A stretch of 64,000 bases of DNA from positions 124,001 through 188,000 of the forward strand of contig NZ_LFLU01000004.1 in NCBI RefSeq assembly GCF_001189965.1. Direction: 5' to 3'. Positions 26,864-34,979 of the stretch are shown here, in pieces; within the stretch, counting starts at the first letter, position 1, and every line of letters starts with the position of its first letter. Below the pieces are notes generated by a model. It ran no database searches, was not told the DNA's origin, and saw nothing but the letters and a program-made list of their open reading frames with translations. The position numbers were made by a program, and so were the translations under genes. This DNA comes from Herbaspirillum rhizosphaerae. Lineage in GTDB: Bacteria > Pseudomonadota > Gammaproteobacteria > Burkholderiales > Burkholderiaceae_D.

Positions 26864-26912
26864 GTCTCCGCCAGAATACAAACGCCCGCAATCGCGAGCG
26901 TTTGTATTCTGG
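26864..26912. repeat. Distal att-like repeat with 15-bp perfect hairpin
   Basis: Bases 26864-26889 repeat the tRNA-Ser end and its downstream sequence (25/26). The copy overlaps a perfect 15-bp inverted repeat, CCAGAATACAAACGC (26871-26885) with 26898-26912. Lack of a T-run argues against a simple terminator. It lies at the end of the leftward dsrE–ABC operon and after the flavin reductase gene. Confidence 0.6.
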
Positions 26913-26934
26913 CATTCGACGCAATGAGCCCTCT

Positions 26935-27234
26935 TCAAGCCCTCATATAAGCCCAACCCTCAGCCTGCCGCCGGGCGATATGCAATACCGCTGCCGGCAC
27001 AACTTCGACGCCCTCAGGCGCGGTCAGCTGATTGGCCGTCAGCGTATTGCGGCAAACGCGCAAATGTCCGTCGAGAGGGTCCGGCTGGCTTAACGCTGCC
27101 GCTACCGCACCGGCATTGATCACCAGTTCCACCTGGGCGTCAGGCGCCAGCTTCAGCAAATTGGCGAGATTGCGGCGGGCGCGCTCAAGGGCTGTCGCAG
27201 TCGGCGCATGAATGAGTAATCGCAAGGTTTCCAT
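26935..27234 (-). CDS. DsrE-family-like small protein
   Basis: A 99-residue protein with LLIHAPTATALERARRNLANLLKLAPDAQVELVINAGAV, the Rossmann-like fold of DsrE/YchN proteins that often bind sulfur-relay partners. A single Cys is seen in the C-terminal half (LRVCRNTL), where some DsrE proteins keep a sulfur-carrying cysteine. It is the last gene of the ABC operon 29813-26935 on the minus strand. Assignment is by fold-like motifs only. Confidence 0.65.
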   Translation of the reverse strand: METLRLLIHAPTATALERARRNLANLLKLAPDAQVELVINAGAVAAALSQPDPLDGHLRVCRNTLTANQLTAPEGVEVVPAAVLHIARRQAEGWAYMRA

Positions 27235-27288
27235 ATCGGGCTTTGCATAAAGGATGAGGTTGGGGGCAGGAAGCTGATGACAGAAACG

Positions 27289-28029
27289 CTATTCCACGCC
27301 CAGCCACGACGACAGATGCGTCACGTAGTGCGCAAACTCGGCGGAGTTGCGATCACGCGGGCGCGGCAAGTCGATTTGCAGATTTTCCACAACGGTCGCA
27401 GGCCGGTTCCCCAGCACGACAACGCGATCGGCCAGATAGACAGCCTCGTCGATATCGTGCGTGACGAACATGACTGCCGTATGCGTGGTTTCCCAGATGC
27501 GGATCAGCTCGGTCTGCAACTTGCGCCGGGTCAGCGCATCGACGGCGCTGAAGGGTTCGTCCATCAACAAGATATCCGGCTCGACCGCCAGCGCCCGTGC
27601 AATACCGACGCGCTGGGCCTGGCCGCCGGAGAGTTGATGCGGCCAGCGGTCGTACAATTCTGCCAGGCCGGTAAGCCGCAACGCTTCCGCCACCCGTGCA
27701 GCGCTTTGGGCCTTGTCGATGCCGAGCGTTTCCAGTCCGTAGGCGATGTTCGCCTCTACCGTGCGCCAGGGCAGCAGACGGCTATCCTGAAACACGATCG
27801 CGCGGCGGCGACGGCCAGGTCGTTGCGGCAGATTGAAACGCATCTCGCCGGATCCCGGCGCCAGCAAACCGGCGGCCGTGCGCAGCAAGGTCGATTTGCC
27901 GACGCCGGAGCCGCCTACCACCGCGATAAAACTGCCTGCCTCGATATCCAGCGACAGATCCTGGATCACCGGCATCCCGGCGCCTGGATGCGTGTAGGAG
28001 AGGCGATCGAACTCGATTACGGACGCCAT
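27289..28029 (-). CDS. Nitrate/sulfonate/taurine-type ABC transporter, ATPase
   Basis: A 246-residue ATPase with Walker A GGSGVGKST (about residues 36-44), signature [15 protein letters not shown], Walker B ILLMDEPFSAVD and the H-loop THDIDEAV. It belongs to the SsuB/TauB/NrtD group. Its start overlaps the permease stop by 13 bases. Together with the permease and binding protein it forms an importer. The DsrE-like gene downstream hints at a sulfur compound as substrate, but this is not proven. Confidence 0.9.
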   Translation of the reverse strand: MASVIEFDRLSYTHPGAGMPVIQDLSLDIEAGSFIAVVGGSGVGKSTLLRTAAGLLAPGSGEMRFNLPQRPGRRRRAIVFQDSRLLPWRTVEANIAYGLETLGIDKAQSAARVAEALRLTGLAELYDRWPHQLSGGQAQRVGIARALAVEPDILLMDEPFSAVDALTRRKLQTELIRIWETTHTAVMFVTHDIDEAVYLADRVVVLGNRPATVVENLQIDLPRPRDRNSAEFAHYVTHLSSWLGVE

Positions 28030-28781
28030 GACAGCACCCTCCTTTCAACCAGCGTGTACAGCAAATCGGTGGCCGCGTACACGGCAGAGATAGTCAGCAT
28101 ATACACCACCACCGCATCGTAAGCGCCGACGCCGGCGGCGGCGTTCATCTCCTGCCCCATGCCGGGCACGCCAAGCAGCTCTGCCGCGATCAGCGTCATC
28201 CAGGCTTGTCCGATGCCGGTGCGAATGCCGGACAGCAGCCCCGGCGCAATCGCCGGCAAGGTGATGCTGATGGAGCGGCGCCAGTAGCCGCCCTGCCCGA
28301 AACTGCGCGCCAGCTCATAGAAACGCGGATCGATGTTGCGCACCGCGCTATAGGTCGCGAAATAGTTGACCCAGAATACCCCGATGGCAATCACGAACGC
28401 TGCACCGGCATGGCTGACCTTGAACCAGGCAATCGCAAACACCACCCAGGCCAGCGGCGGAATCGGCCGCAGAATGCGCGATACGTAGGCCTGCAACATG
28501 TCGAAGCGCTGCACCGTGGCGGCAGCCAGTCCGACCACAATGCCGCACACTGCGCCGAGGCCGAGTCCCCACACGTAATGGATCAGGCTAGAACCGATGG
28601 CCGGCAGCAGCCGGTCGCTTTGCCATTCGAGCAGAAAGGTTTCCGGCAGCAGGAAGGGATCGGGAAGAATGCCCGGGTTCACCCAGCCGAATACACCGAC
28701 CGCCTTCCACAGCAGCACGAACAGAATGACGCCGACAACACCGTAGCCGATGCGCGTCGGCAGAGAATAGGAGAGTGTCAT
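28017..28781 (-). CDS. Nitrate/sulfonate/taurine-type ABC transporter, permease
   Basis: A 254-residue inner-membrane permease with about six transmembrane segments. The family motif ELARSFGQGGYWRRSISITLPAIAPGLLSGIRTGIGQAW is the EAA loop of SsuC/TauC proteins. It is between the binding-protein and ATPase genes, and its C-terminus overlaps the ATPase start. Confidence 0.9.
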   Translation of the reverse strand: MTLSYSLPTRIGYGVVGVILFVLLWKAVGVFGWVNPGILPDPFLLPETFLLEWQSDRLLPAIGSSLIHYVWGLGLGAVCGIVVGLAAATVQRFDMLQAYVSRILRPIPPLAWVVFAIAWFKVSHAGAAFVIAIGVFWVNYFATYSAVRNIDPRFYELARSFGQGGYWRRSISITLPAIAPGLLSGIRTGIGQAWMTLIAAELLGVPGMGQEMNAAAGVGAYDAVVVYMLTISAVYAATDLLYTLVERRVLSWRP

Positions 28782-28805
28782 CGTCAGACCGTCGACAAGA
28801 GAAAA

Positions 28806-29813
28806 TCAATGCGCGGCGGCGTCATAGAAGGTGGTATTGAACATGTTGGGGACATCGACTGCCGGTCCGGACAAGGTACCGGTCTCGGCCTGGAATTTTT
28901 GCAATGCCAGCGTGGCGGGAATGATCAGATTCGGATCGGCGACAAACTGGCCTTTGGAATTGCGAATCGCCTGCTCCACCAGTTTGACCGGCAAGCGGCC
29001 GCCGCCGACATATTTTTGCACCATCGGCGCAGCCTTCGCAGGCTCATTCTCCAGCATCCTGGTTGCAGCAATGTGCGCCGCCAGCAGCGCCTTCACCAGC
29101 GCAGGCTGCTCACGCAATACTTTTTCACGAACCAGCAAGACGGCGCCCGGCTGCTTGGGAAACAGCTCCGATCCGCGCGCGATCACTTTCGACTTCGGCG
29201 ACTTATTCAGCACATTGGTCGTGGTCGGTTCCAGAATGACGGCGCCATCGATGGCGCCCGTCAGCAAGGATTCCTGAATCTGCGATTCGCCCTGGTAGAT
29301 CAGCTTCAGCTGAGACGTATCTGCGCGCACGCGGTTGCGCAACCAATACTGCAAAGCCGCCTCCGGTACAGCGCCTTTGGGATAGCTGGCAATCACCGCC
29401 TGGCGGCCCTTGTCTTTTGCAAAACGTGTGAATGCGGAAGCCGGATCGCCCGAAGCGAAGTAAGGCGCCAGATTGCCCAGCGCCACAAAACTGACCTGTT
29501 CCACGATGTTGGATGCCACGACCTTGATATCCGCGCCCTTGGCGCGCGCCACCAGCGCCGGACCGATGCCGACATAAGCGATATCGAGCTGCCCCGCCAG
29601 CAACGCCTGCACCATGGCAGGTCCGCTCTGGAATTGCACCAGCTTGGGCGCGCCGGCGTCTTTCGGGAATGTCCCCTGCTCCATCGCGATGAACAGCTGG
29701 GCGTCGGGAAGAATCGGCATGTAACCGACTTCAAGCGGCGCCGACATGGCGGGCTGTGCGCCAAGCAAAGCAACGGTCAGCACCGGCAACATCCAGGCAA
29801 ATACTCGCTTCAT
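28806..29813 (-). CDS. ABC transporter substrate-binding protein, NitT/TauT family
   Basis: A 335-residue periplasmic binding protein with a signal peptide ending at AMSAPLEVGYMP. The beginning LEVGYMPILPDAQLFIAMEQG is typical of the SsuA/TauA-like group, with LAGQLDIAYVGIGPALVARAKG as the classic ligand-lobe motif. Ligand unknown; aliphatic sulfonates, taurine or nitrate-like anions are all possible. It is the first gene of a leftward four-gene operon ending in the DsrE-like gene. Confidence 0.88.
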   Translation of the reverse strand: MKRVFAWMLPVLTVALLGAQPAMSAPLEVGYMPILPDAQLFIAMEQGTFPKDAGAPKLVQFQSGPAMVQALLAGQLDIAYVGIGPALVARAKGADIKVVASNIVEQVSFVALGNLAPYFASGDPASAFTRFAKDKGRQAVIASYPKGAVPEAALQYWLRNRVRADTSQLKLIYQGESQIQESLLTGAIDGAVILEPTTTNVLNKSPKSKVIARGSELFPKQPGAVLLVREKVLREQPALVKALLAAHIAATRMLENEPAKAAPMVQKYVGGGRLPVKLVEQAIRNSKGQFVADPNLIIPATLALQKFQAETGTLSGPAVDVPNMFNTTFYDAAAH

Positions 29814-29897
29814 TGTTCTCTTTCTATGGGGTAAGGAAGGCGCATCGGGTAGCCGCGCATTATAAATTATTCTGTCTGCCGGCCTGCGCCCGGAGCT

Positions 29898-31112
29898 TCA
29901 GCCGGCGGCGCGCAAGCCTTTTTGCACCTGCCATGACAAGGGCAAGGTCAACAGCAGGATCACCGCCAGGCTGATCAGCGCAAACGAAATCCCCGCCGTA
30001 TCGCCCAACCAGCCGAACACCACCGGCGCCGCAGCACCGCCCGCAATGGTGCCGGTATAGAACAAGGCGAAGGCATGTTCGTGCTTGCCCGGCTCCGCCA
30101 GTTCCGGCACCACGCCATACAGTACGGATGACGTACCGTTCAGCGCCAGTCCCAGCAAGGGCAGCATCAGCATCACGCCCGGCAACGGCAAGAATACCGC
30201 CGCCACGATCAGTAACGACGTCGCCGATTCGGTGATCCAGACCGTCTTCATCATGCCGATGCGCGCGCCCAGATAGCCGCACAACAGTTTTCCGAAAGCA
30301 CCGCCGACGAACAGCAGCGACAGCGCAAGGCCGATGCCGGCCGTACCGGCGCCTTTGCTCTTGAGCAGAAACGGCAGGAAAGTCAGGAAGCCCATGCGCA
30401 CCGCGCTATCGAGCGTGCCGGTCATGAGCAAGGCCCGCAGTCCGCTGCGGGAACCAAGGCCGATGGAAGTTTTCACTTTTTTTGCTTTCGCCAATGCCCG
30501 TTCGTCCCGCACAGGAATCAGCCACCATAGCAAACCAGCCGCCGCCAGCCCCAGCAAGCCCATCAGGGTCACGCTGGTTTGCCAGCTCATGACCACCAGC
30601 GACAGCCCGACCAGTCCCGGGATCAGCGTCTTGCCGATGTCGCCGGCAAAATTGTATTGCGACAGCGCTTCCTTGACGCCGCCGCCGGCCTGGTGCGCAT
30701 CGGTGACCAGCGATGATGCCAGCGGATGCTGCGTGCTGGCGCCCAGTCCGCCCAGCACCAGCGCAATCATCAGCACCGCCAGTCCGCCGGCCTGTCCGGC
30801 AATCAGATAGGCCACGCCCGCCAGCGCCGTACCGCCCACCAGCATGCGTTCGCGCCCCCAGCGTCTGGCCATCCTGCTGGCCAACAACTGGAACGCCGCC
30901 ATCGTGCCGGAATACGATCCGCGCAGCAGCCCCACCAGCGCATAGCTGATGGAAAACTGCGTCTGCCAGATCGGCAGCAGCACATAGATGAGATCGGTCA
31001 GCCCGTCGTGAACGGCGTGCGCGCTGCAGGCGGCGATCAGCGAGCGGCGGCGGACGGATGCATCGCTGATGTCCACACTGCCGGGGAGGGATGCGGCGTT
31101 GGTATCCTTCAT
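29898..31112 (-). CDS. MFS transporter (fosmidomycin-resistance-like group)
   Basis: A 404-residue major-facilitator protein with about 12 transmembrane segments. The start AACSAHAVHDGLTDLIYVLLPIW resembles the Fsr-type MFS subgroup. Substrate not evident. It is 93 bp downstream of the OsmC-family gene on the same strand and could be co-transcribed with it. Confidence 0.8.
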   Translation of the reverse strand: MKDTNAASLPGSVDISDASVRRRSLIAACSAHAVHDGLTDLIYVLLPIWQTQFSISYALVGLLRGSYSGTMAAFQLLASRMARRWGRERMLVGGTALAGVAYLIAGQAGGLAVLMIALVLGGLGASTQHPLASSLVTDAHQAGGGVKEALSQYNFAGDIGKTLIPGLVGLSLVVMSWQTSVTLMGLLGLAAAGLLWWLIPVRDERALAKAKKVKTSIGLGSRSGLRALLMTGTLDSAVRMGFLTFLPFLLKSKGAGTAGIGLALSLLFVGGAFGKLLCGYLGARIGMMKTVWITESATSLLIVAAVFLPLPGVMLMLPLLGLALNGTSSVLYGVVPELAEPGKHEHAFALFYTGTIAGGAAAPVVFGWLGDTAGISFALISLAVILLLTLPLSWQVQKGLRAAG

Positions 31113-31205
31113 GATTCTTTTGCGCGGGAGAAAGACGGAAGCCGCCAGTTTACTACCGTCTCCGGCATCGCGTCATACCCGCCGATGCCGCCGCGCATAC
31201 CCGAC

Positions 31206-31772
31206 TTATCCCGAGATCGCGTGCTCTTCTTCCAGCTTGTCCCACGCGCTGGCGGTATGGCGAATCTCTGCGCGTATCGTCTGCGGATTCTTCAGCAGAT
31301 TCAGAATCGGGCAAGTCTTTTCAACCGTCTCGAACAAGGCCTGCACGCTCTCTGCGCTCGCCGGCGACACCAGATGGACGGTGTAGCCGATGTCGTGCGG
31401 ATAGATCGGGATATCTTCATATCCCGGACGCCCGCCGCGCGGATCGATCTTCCCCGTGACTTCGACTTCGAGCGAATCGACCGGCACCTGCTGATGCGCG
31501 GCGTGGATCAGGAAGATGTGCGTCACGCAGGAACCCAGCACGCCCAGTTGCAATTCAGGAGAACTCGGTCCGAGGTTGTAGCCGGCGAAATCCGGCGGGC
31601 TGTCGCTGATGATCTGATGGTCGCGGATGCGGATGCGGCGCACGCCGCTGCGTCCTTCAGCGCTGACTTTTGCCGCCAGTGCCGCCGGGCCTGCGTCGCC
31701 GGCAGTGATAAGGGCTTCGCGCGCCAGCACGGCGCTGCGCTTTTCGGACAGATAGTGATTGAGTGTCGTCAT
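31206..31772 (-). CDS. OsmC-family protein
   Basis: A 188-residue OsmC/Ohr-like protein. The two redox cysteines of the family are visible in VLGSCVTHIFLIHAA and EKTCPILNLLKNP. The ATG at 31772 was chosen because an upstream open frame to 31850 adds an unlikely N-terminus. OsmC proteins reduce organic hydroperoxides through these cysteines. The gene is divergent from a sulfur-type ABC operon across 282 bp, with no gene in between, and may share its control. Confidence 0.85.
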   Translation of the reverse strand: MTTLNHYLSEKRSAVLAREALITAGDAGPAALAAKVSAEGRSGVRRIRIRDHQIISDSPPDFAGYNLGPSSPELQLGVLGSCVTHIFLIHAAHQQVPVDSLEVEVTGKIDPRGGRPGYEDIPIYPHDIGYTVHLVSPASAESVQALFETVEKTCPILNLLKNPQTIRAEIRHTASAWDKLEEEHAISG

Positions 31773-32054
31773 GGTCTCTTTCTTTGTAGGAGGAAATGCG
31801 GATTGGATGCACGCAGCCGGTAGTCTCCCGCCGCCGGAGAGCAGCGGCAACGAAGGTTTTTACATATCCATATTTGCCGTATTACGTTTGATGGCAAGAC
31901 GCACTCTGCGCATAAATAAACGCATTCTTATTCTTTGACCATGCCGACTGCGGTCATTAGTCTTCACTTGTTTCGTCGGCGGCGCGTCTGCATTGCCAAG
32001 ACATGTGCAGCGCTCGTCTTGCCGTTCCGGTCAACCAAGTGGGAGTTACCAATA

Positions 32055-33092
32055 ATGAAAAAAAACAGCATTGTTCCAGAGTCCGATATCCTCTCTTCAT
32101 GGTCGCGCCGCGACGTATTGCGTGCCGGTGCAGCCGCCGCGCTGGTGGGCGCCGGCGCTTCGCTCGCCTCGCGCAACGCCTGGTCGGCGCCGCCGCGCAA
32201 GCTGACCTTCGCCTGGAGCGCCATTTCGTTCTGCCTCTCGCCGGTAGTCGTGGCGCAGGAACGCGGCTTCTTTGAAAAGAACGGCCTCGATGTCGAATTG
32301 CTCAACTGGGGCGGCTCCACCGATCAACTGCTGGAAGCGCTGGCAACCGGCAAGGCCGACGTCGGCGTCGGCCTGATCCACCGCTGGCTCAAGCCGCTGG
32401 AAGCAGGCTTCGACGTCAAGATCGTCGGCGCAGCCCACGGCGGCTGCCTGCGCATGGTGGGCGCCAATCAGGCCGGCGTGAAAGATCTCAACAGCCTCAA
32501 GGGCAAGGTCATCGGCGTCTCCGACCAGAACAGCCCGGCCAAGAATTTCTTCGCCATCCATCTGGCCAAAAAAGGTTTCAATGTCGAGAAAGACGTGGAA
32601 TGGCGTGTCTATCCGGCCGACCTGCTCGACGTCGCCGTGAAGAAAGGCGAGATCCAGGCCATCGCCGACGGCGACCCGAACATCTTCCTGATCGAGAAGC
32701 GCAACAAAGGCGTCTTCACCGAAATCGGCAATAGCGCCATCGGCGAATACAAGGACAAGATCTGCTGCATCCTGGGCGCACGCGGCGATCTGGTGCGCAA
32801 CGACAAACCGGCTGCAGCCGCCGTCGTGCGTTCCATCGTGCAGGCGTCGGAATACGTCGCCGAGAATCCCAACGAAGCCGCCAAAATCTATGCCAAATAT
32901 TCGCCGAAAGTACCGGTTGAAGACCTGCGCGCCCTGCTGACCAGCCTGACGTATCACAACCATCCGACCGGCAAGCCCTTGCGCGATGAAGTCGAATTCT
33001 TCGCCCGCGATTTCCACACCGCCGGCGTGTTGAAAAAATCGACCGATCCGGTGCGGCTGGCCAATCACGTCACCTTCGATCCGCTGGCCTGA
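32055..33092 (+). CDS. Tat-exported ABC substrate-binding protein, NitT/TauT family
   Basis: A 345-residue binding protein. The N-terminus has a twin-arginine signal (SRRDVLRAG at residues 17-25) and ends at NAWSA. The mature domain is SsuA-like: KLTFAWSAISFCLSPVVVAQERGFF and LATGKADVGVGLIHRWLKPLEAG. Tat export suggests it folds, perhaps with a cofactor, before export. Extra Cys residues (ICCILGA) are noticeable. The ATG at 32055 places the Tat signal at the correct distance; the open frame from 31935 is an over-extension. First gene of a five-gene cluster. Confidence 0.88.
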   Translation: MKKNSIVPESDILSSWSRRDVLRAGAAAALVGAGASLASRNAWSAPPRKLTFAWSAISFCLSPVVVAQERGFFEKNGLDVELLNWGGSTDQLLEALATGKADVGVGLIHRWLKPLEAGFDVKIVGAAHGGCLRMVGANQAGVKDLNSLKGKVIGVSDQNSPAKNFFAIHLAKKGFNVEKDVEWRVYPADLLDVAVKKGEIQAIADGDPNIFLIEKRNKGVFTEIGNSAIGEYKDKICCILGARGDLVRNDKPAAAAVVRSIVQASEYVAENPNEAAKIYAKYSPKVPVEDLRALLTSLTYHNHPTGKPLRDEVEFFARDFHTAGVLKKSTDPVRLANHVTFDPLA

Positions 33093-33129
33093 TCTGCAAC
33101 GTAAAAATGCAACGCAAACGGAGTTCACC

Positions 33130-34167
33130 ATGACAACTTCCACGACCAACGATGTCTTGCTCAGGGCCGGCCAGGCCGGTCTGTTCGACGGCGTACGCGC
33201 ATCAGGCATTTCCGGCATCTGGCGCACCGGTTTGCTTGCGGCGGCCACCTGGCTGCTGCTGGGCTTGATCACACTGCGCTGGCCCAACAAGGAAGTCGGC
33301 TTCAGCGACTGGGCCTTCACCGATGAGTTCGGCTACGCCGCAGTGGCAGTCGCCGTGCTGCTGGCAGTACTTGCCCTGAGCGGCGACCGAGCGGGCCGCG
33401 TGGCGCAACTGCTGCGCCCCGCCGGCCAATGGCTGGTCGCAGCGCCCTTGCTGCTGGGCATATGGGAAATCCTGACCGCCAAGCTGGGTGTGCTGCCCAC
33501 GCCCTTCTTCGCGCCACCGCAGAGCCTGATCGAAGTCTACAGCGAAGACTGGCGCCGTCTCGGCATCAGCACCGGTTACTCGCTGCGCCTGCTGGTGCAC
33601 GGCTTCGCTGCCGGCGGCCTGGTCGGCTTTCTGGTCGGCGCCACCATCGGCTGGTCGCGCGTGGCGGGCTACTGGGTACATCCGGTGTTGCGTTTCCTCG
33701 GCCCTGTGCCGGCGTCGGCATTGCTGCCGCTGGCGTTCTTCTTTGCACCGTCCAGTTACGCGGCGGCGGTCTTCCTGATCGCACTGGCGACCTCCTTCCC
33801 GGTGGCGGTGCTGACCTGGTCCGGCGTGGCCTCGGTGAACAAGAGCTACTACGACGTGGCGCGCACGCTGGGCGCATCGGAGTGGTTCCTGATTCTGCGG
33901 GTGGCAATTCCTGCGGCCCTACCGCAAGTCTTCGTCGGTCTGTTCATGGGACTCGGCGCAGCGTTTTCGGTACTGGTGACGGCTGAAATGATGGGCGTGA
34001 AGGCCGGCCTCGGCTGGTATCTGCAATGGGCCCAGGGCTGGGCAGCCTACAGCAACATGTATGCGGCGCTGATCGTGATGGCGATCCTGTGCTCGAGTCT
34101 TATCACCCTGCTGTTCAAGGTGCGCGACCGCGCGCTGTCGTGGCAGAAAGGAACCGTCAAATGGTAA
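33130..34167 (+). CDS. ABC transporter permease with extra N-terminal membrane region
   Basis: A 345-residue permease, longer than the usual about 260 because of an N-terminal extension with two additional hydrophobic segments (about residues 34-50 and 70-90). The standard SsuC-like part begins near residue 100, with EAA loop YYDVARTLGASEWFLILRVAIPAALPQV. Its stop codon overlaps the start of the ATPase gene by seven bases. The extension is conserved-looking but of unknown use. Confidence 0.88.
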   Translation: MTTSTTNDVLLRAGQAGLFDGVRASGISGIWRTGLLAAATWLLLGLITLRWPNKEVGFSDWAFTDEFGYAAVAVAVLLAVLALSGDRAGRVAQLLRPAGQWLVAAPLLLGIWEILTAKLGVLPTPFFAPPQSLIEVYSEDWRRLGISTGYSLRLLVHGFAAGGLVGFLVGATIGWSRVAGYWVHPVLRFLGPVPASALLPLAFFFAPSSYAAAVFLIALATSFPVAVLTWSGVASVNKSYYDVARTLGASEWFLILRVAIPAALPQVFVGLFMGLGAAFSVLVTAEMMGVKAGLGWYLQWAQGWAAYSNMYAALIVMAILCSSLITLLFKVRDRALSWQKGTVKW

Positions 34168-34979
34168 ACGTAACGGTGACAACGCTGGAACAGCAACCTC
34201 AACAAGCGCCAGCGCAAAGCAAAGCCGGCGCACGCATCGACATCGAACATGTCAGCCACTGGTTCAAATTGCCCAATGGCGTGCTGCAGGTGCTCGACGA
34301 TATTTCCCTGACGGTGGAGCCAGGCGAATTCGTCGCCCTGCTCGGTCCCAGCGGCTGCGGCAAGTCCACGTTGCTGCGCCTGGTTGCCGGATTGGAGCCG
34401 GCAACCACCGGGCAAATTGCACAAAACGCGGAGAAGATCACGCGCCCCGACCCGTCGCGCATTGTCGTGTTCCAGGATCCGACCCTGTATCCGTGGCGCA
34501 AGGTGTGGGACAACGTTGCGCTCGGCTTGCAGGCGCGCGGCCTGTTGAAGGAACAACGCCAGCGCGTCGACGATGCGCTGGCGCTGGTCGGCCTGAGCGA
34601 ATTCGCCGACGCTTTCCCGCATCAGCTGTCGGGCGGCATGGCGCAACGCGTGGCGCTGGCGCGCGCGCTGGTCAACGATCCGCAATTGCTGGTACTGGAC
34701 GAGCCGCTGGGCAAACTCGATTCGCTCACCCGATTGCAGATGCAGAGTGAACTGGTATCGCTGTGGCAGCGCAATGGCTTTTCCGCGCTGCTGGTGACGC
34801 ATGACGTGGAAGAAGCGCTGTTCCTCGCCAACCGCGTGATCGTCTTCAGCGACCGCCCCGCGCGCATCCGCGCCGAGCTCAGGGTTGACTTGCCGTATCC
34901 ACGCCACCGCGGCGATCCGCGGCTGGCGGAGCTGCGCCATGAAGCCTTGCGTCATCTGGGATTGGATGCAAGCTGGTGA
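34161..34979 (+). CDS. ABC transporter ATPase of the cytochrome-containing operon
   Basis: A 272-residue ATPase of the SsuB/TauB group. Walker [11 protein letters not shown], signature LSGGMAQRVALARAL, Walker B LLVLDEPLGKLD and H-loop VTHDVEEAL are intact. The start is ATG 34161 inside the permease stop; its stop overlaps the GTG of the cytochrome gene (GTGA), so translation of these genes is coupled. Confidence 0.9.
   Translation: MVNVTVTTLEQQPQQAPAQSKAGARIDIEHVSHWFKLPNGVLQVLDDISLTVEPGEFVALLGPSGCGKSTLLRLVAGLEPATTGQIAQNAEKITRPDPSRIVVFQDPTLYPWRKVWDNVALGLQARGLLKEQRQRVDDALALVGLSEFADAFPHQLSGGMAQRVALARALVNDPQLLVLDEPLGKLDSLTRLQMQSELVSLWQRNGFSALLVTHDVEEALFLANRVIVFSDRPARIRAELRVDLPYPRHRGDPRLAELRHEALRHLGLDASW

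Larger units (their letters stand above)
22395..26889. mobile_element. Candidate tRNA-Ser-associated genomic islet (no integrase seen)
   Basis: A 26-bp direct repeat with one mismatch (22395-22420 and 26864-26889) bounds a 4.5-kb segment. It begins with the last ten bases of tRNA-Ser, including CCA. A further 19/20 copy of the tRNA 3' end lies at 22559-22578. The interior carries metR–mesX–mesD–flavin reductase. Base composition is more AT-rich than its neighbours; two lines counted by hand, 24301-24360 and 24361-24420, are 42% and 48% GC. No integrase, transposase or phage gene remains, so this may be a decayed or gene-captured insertion. Confidence 0.45.
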
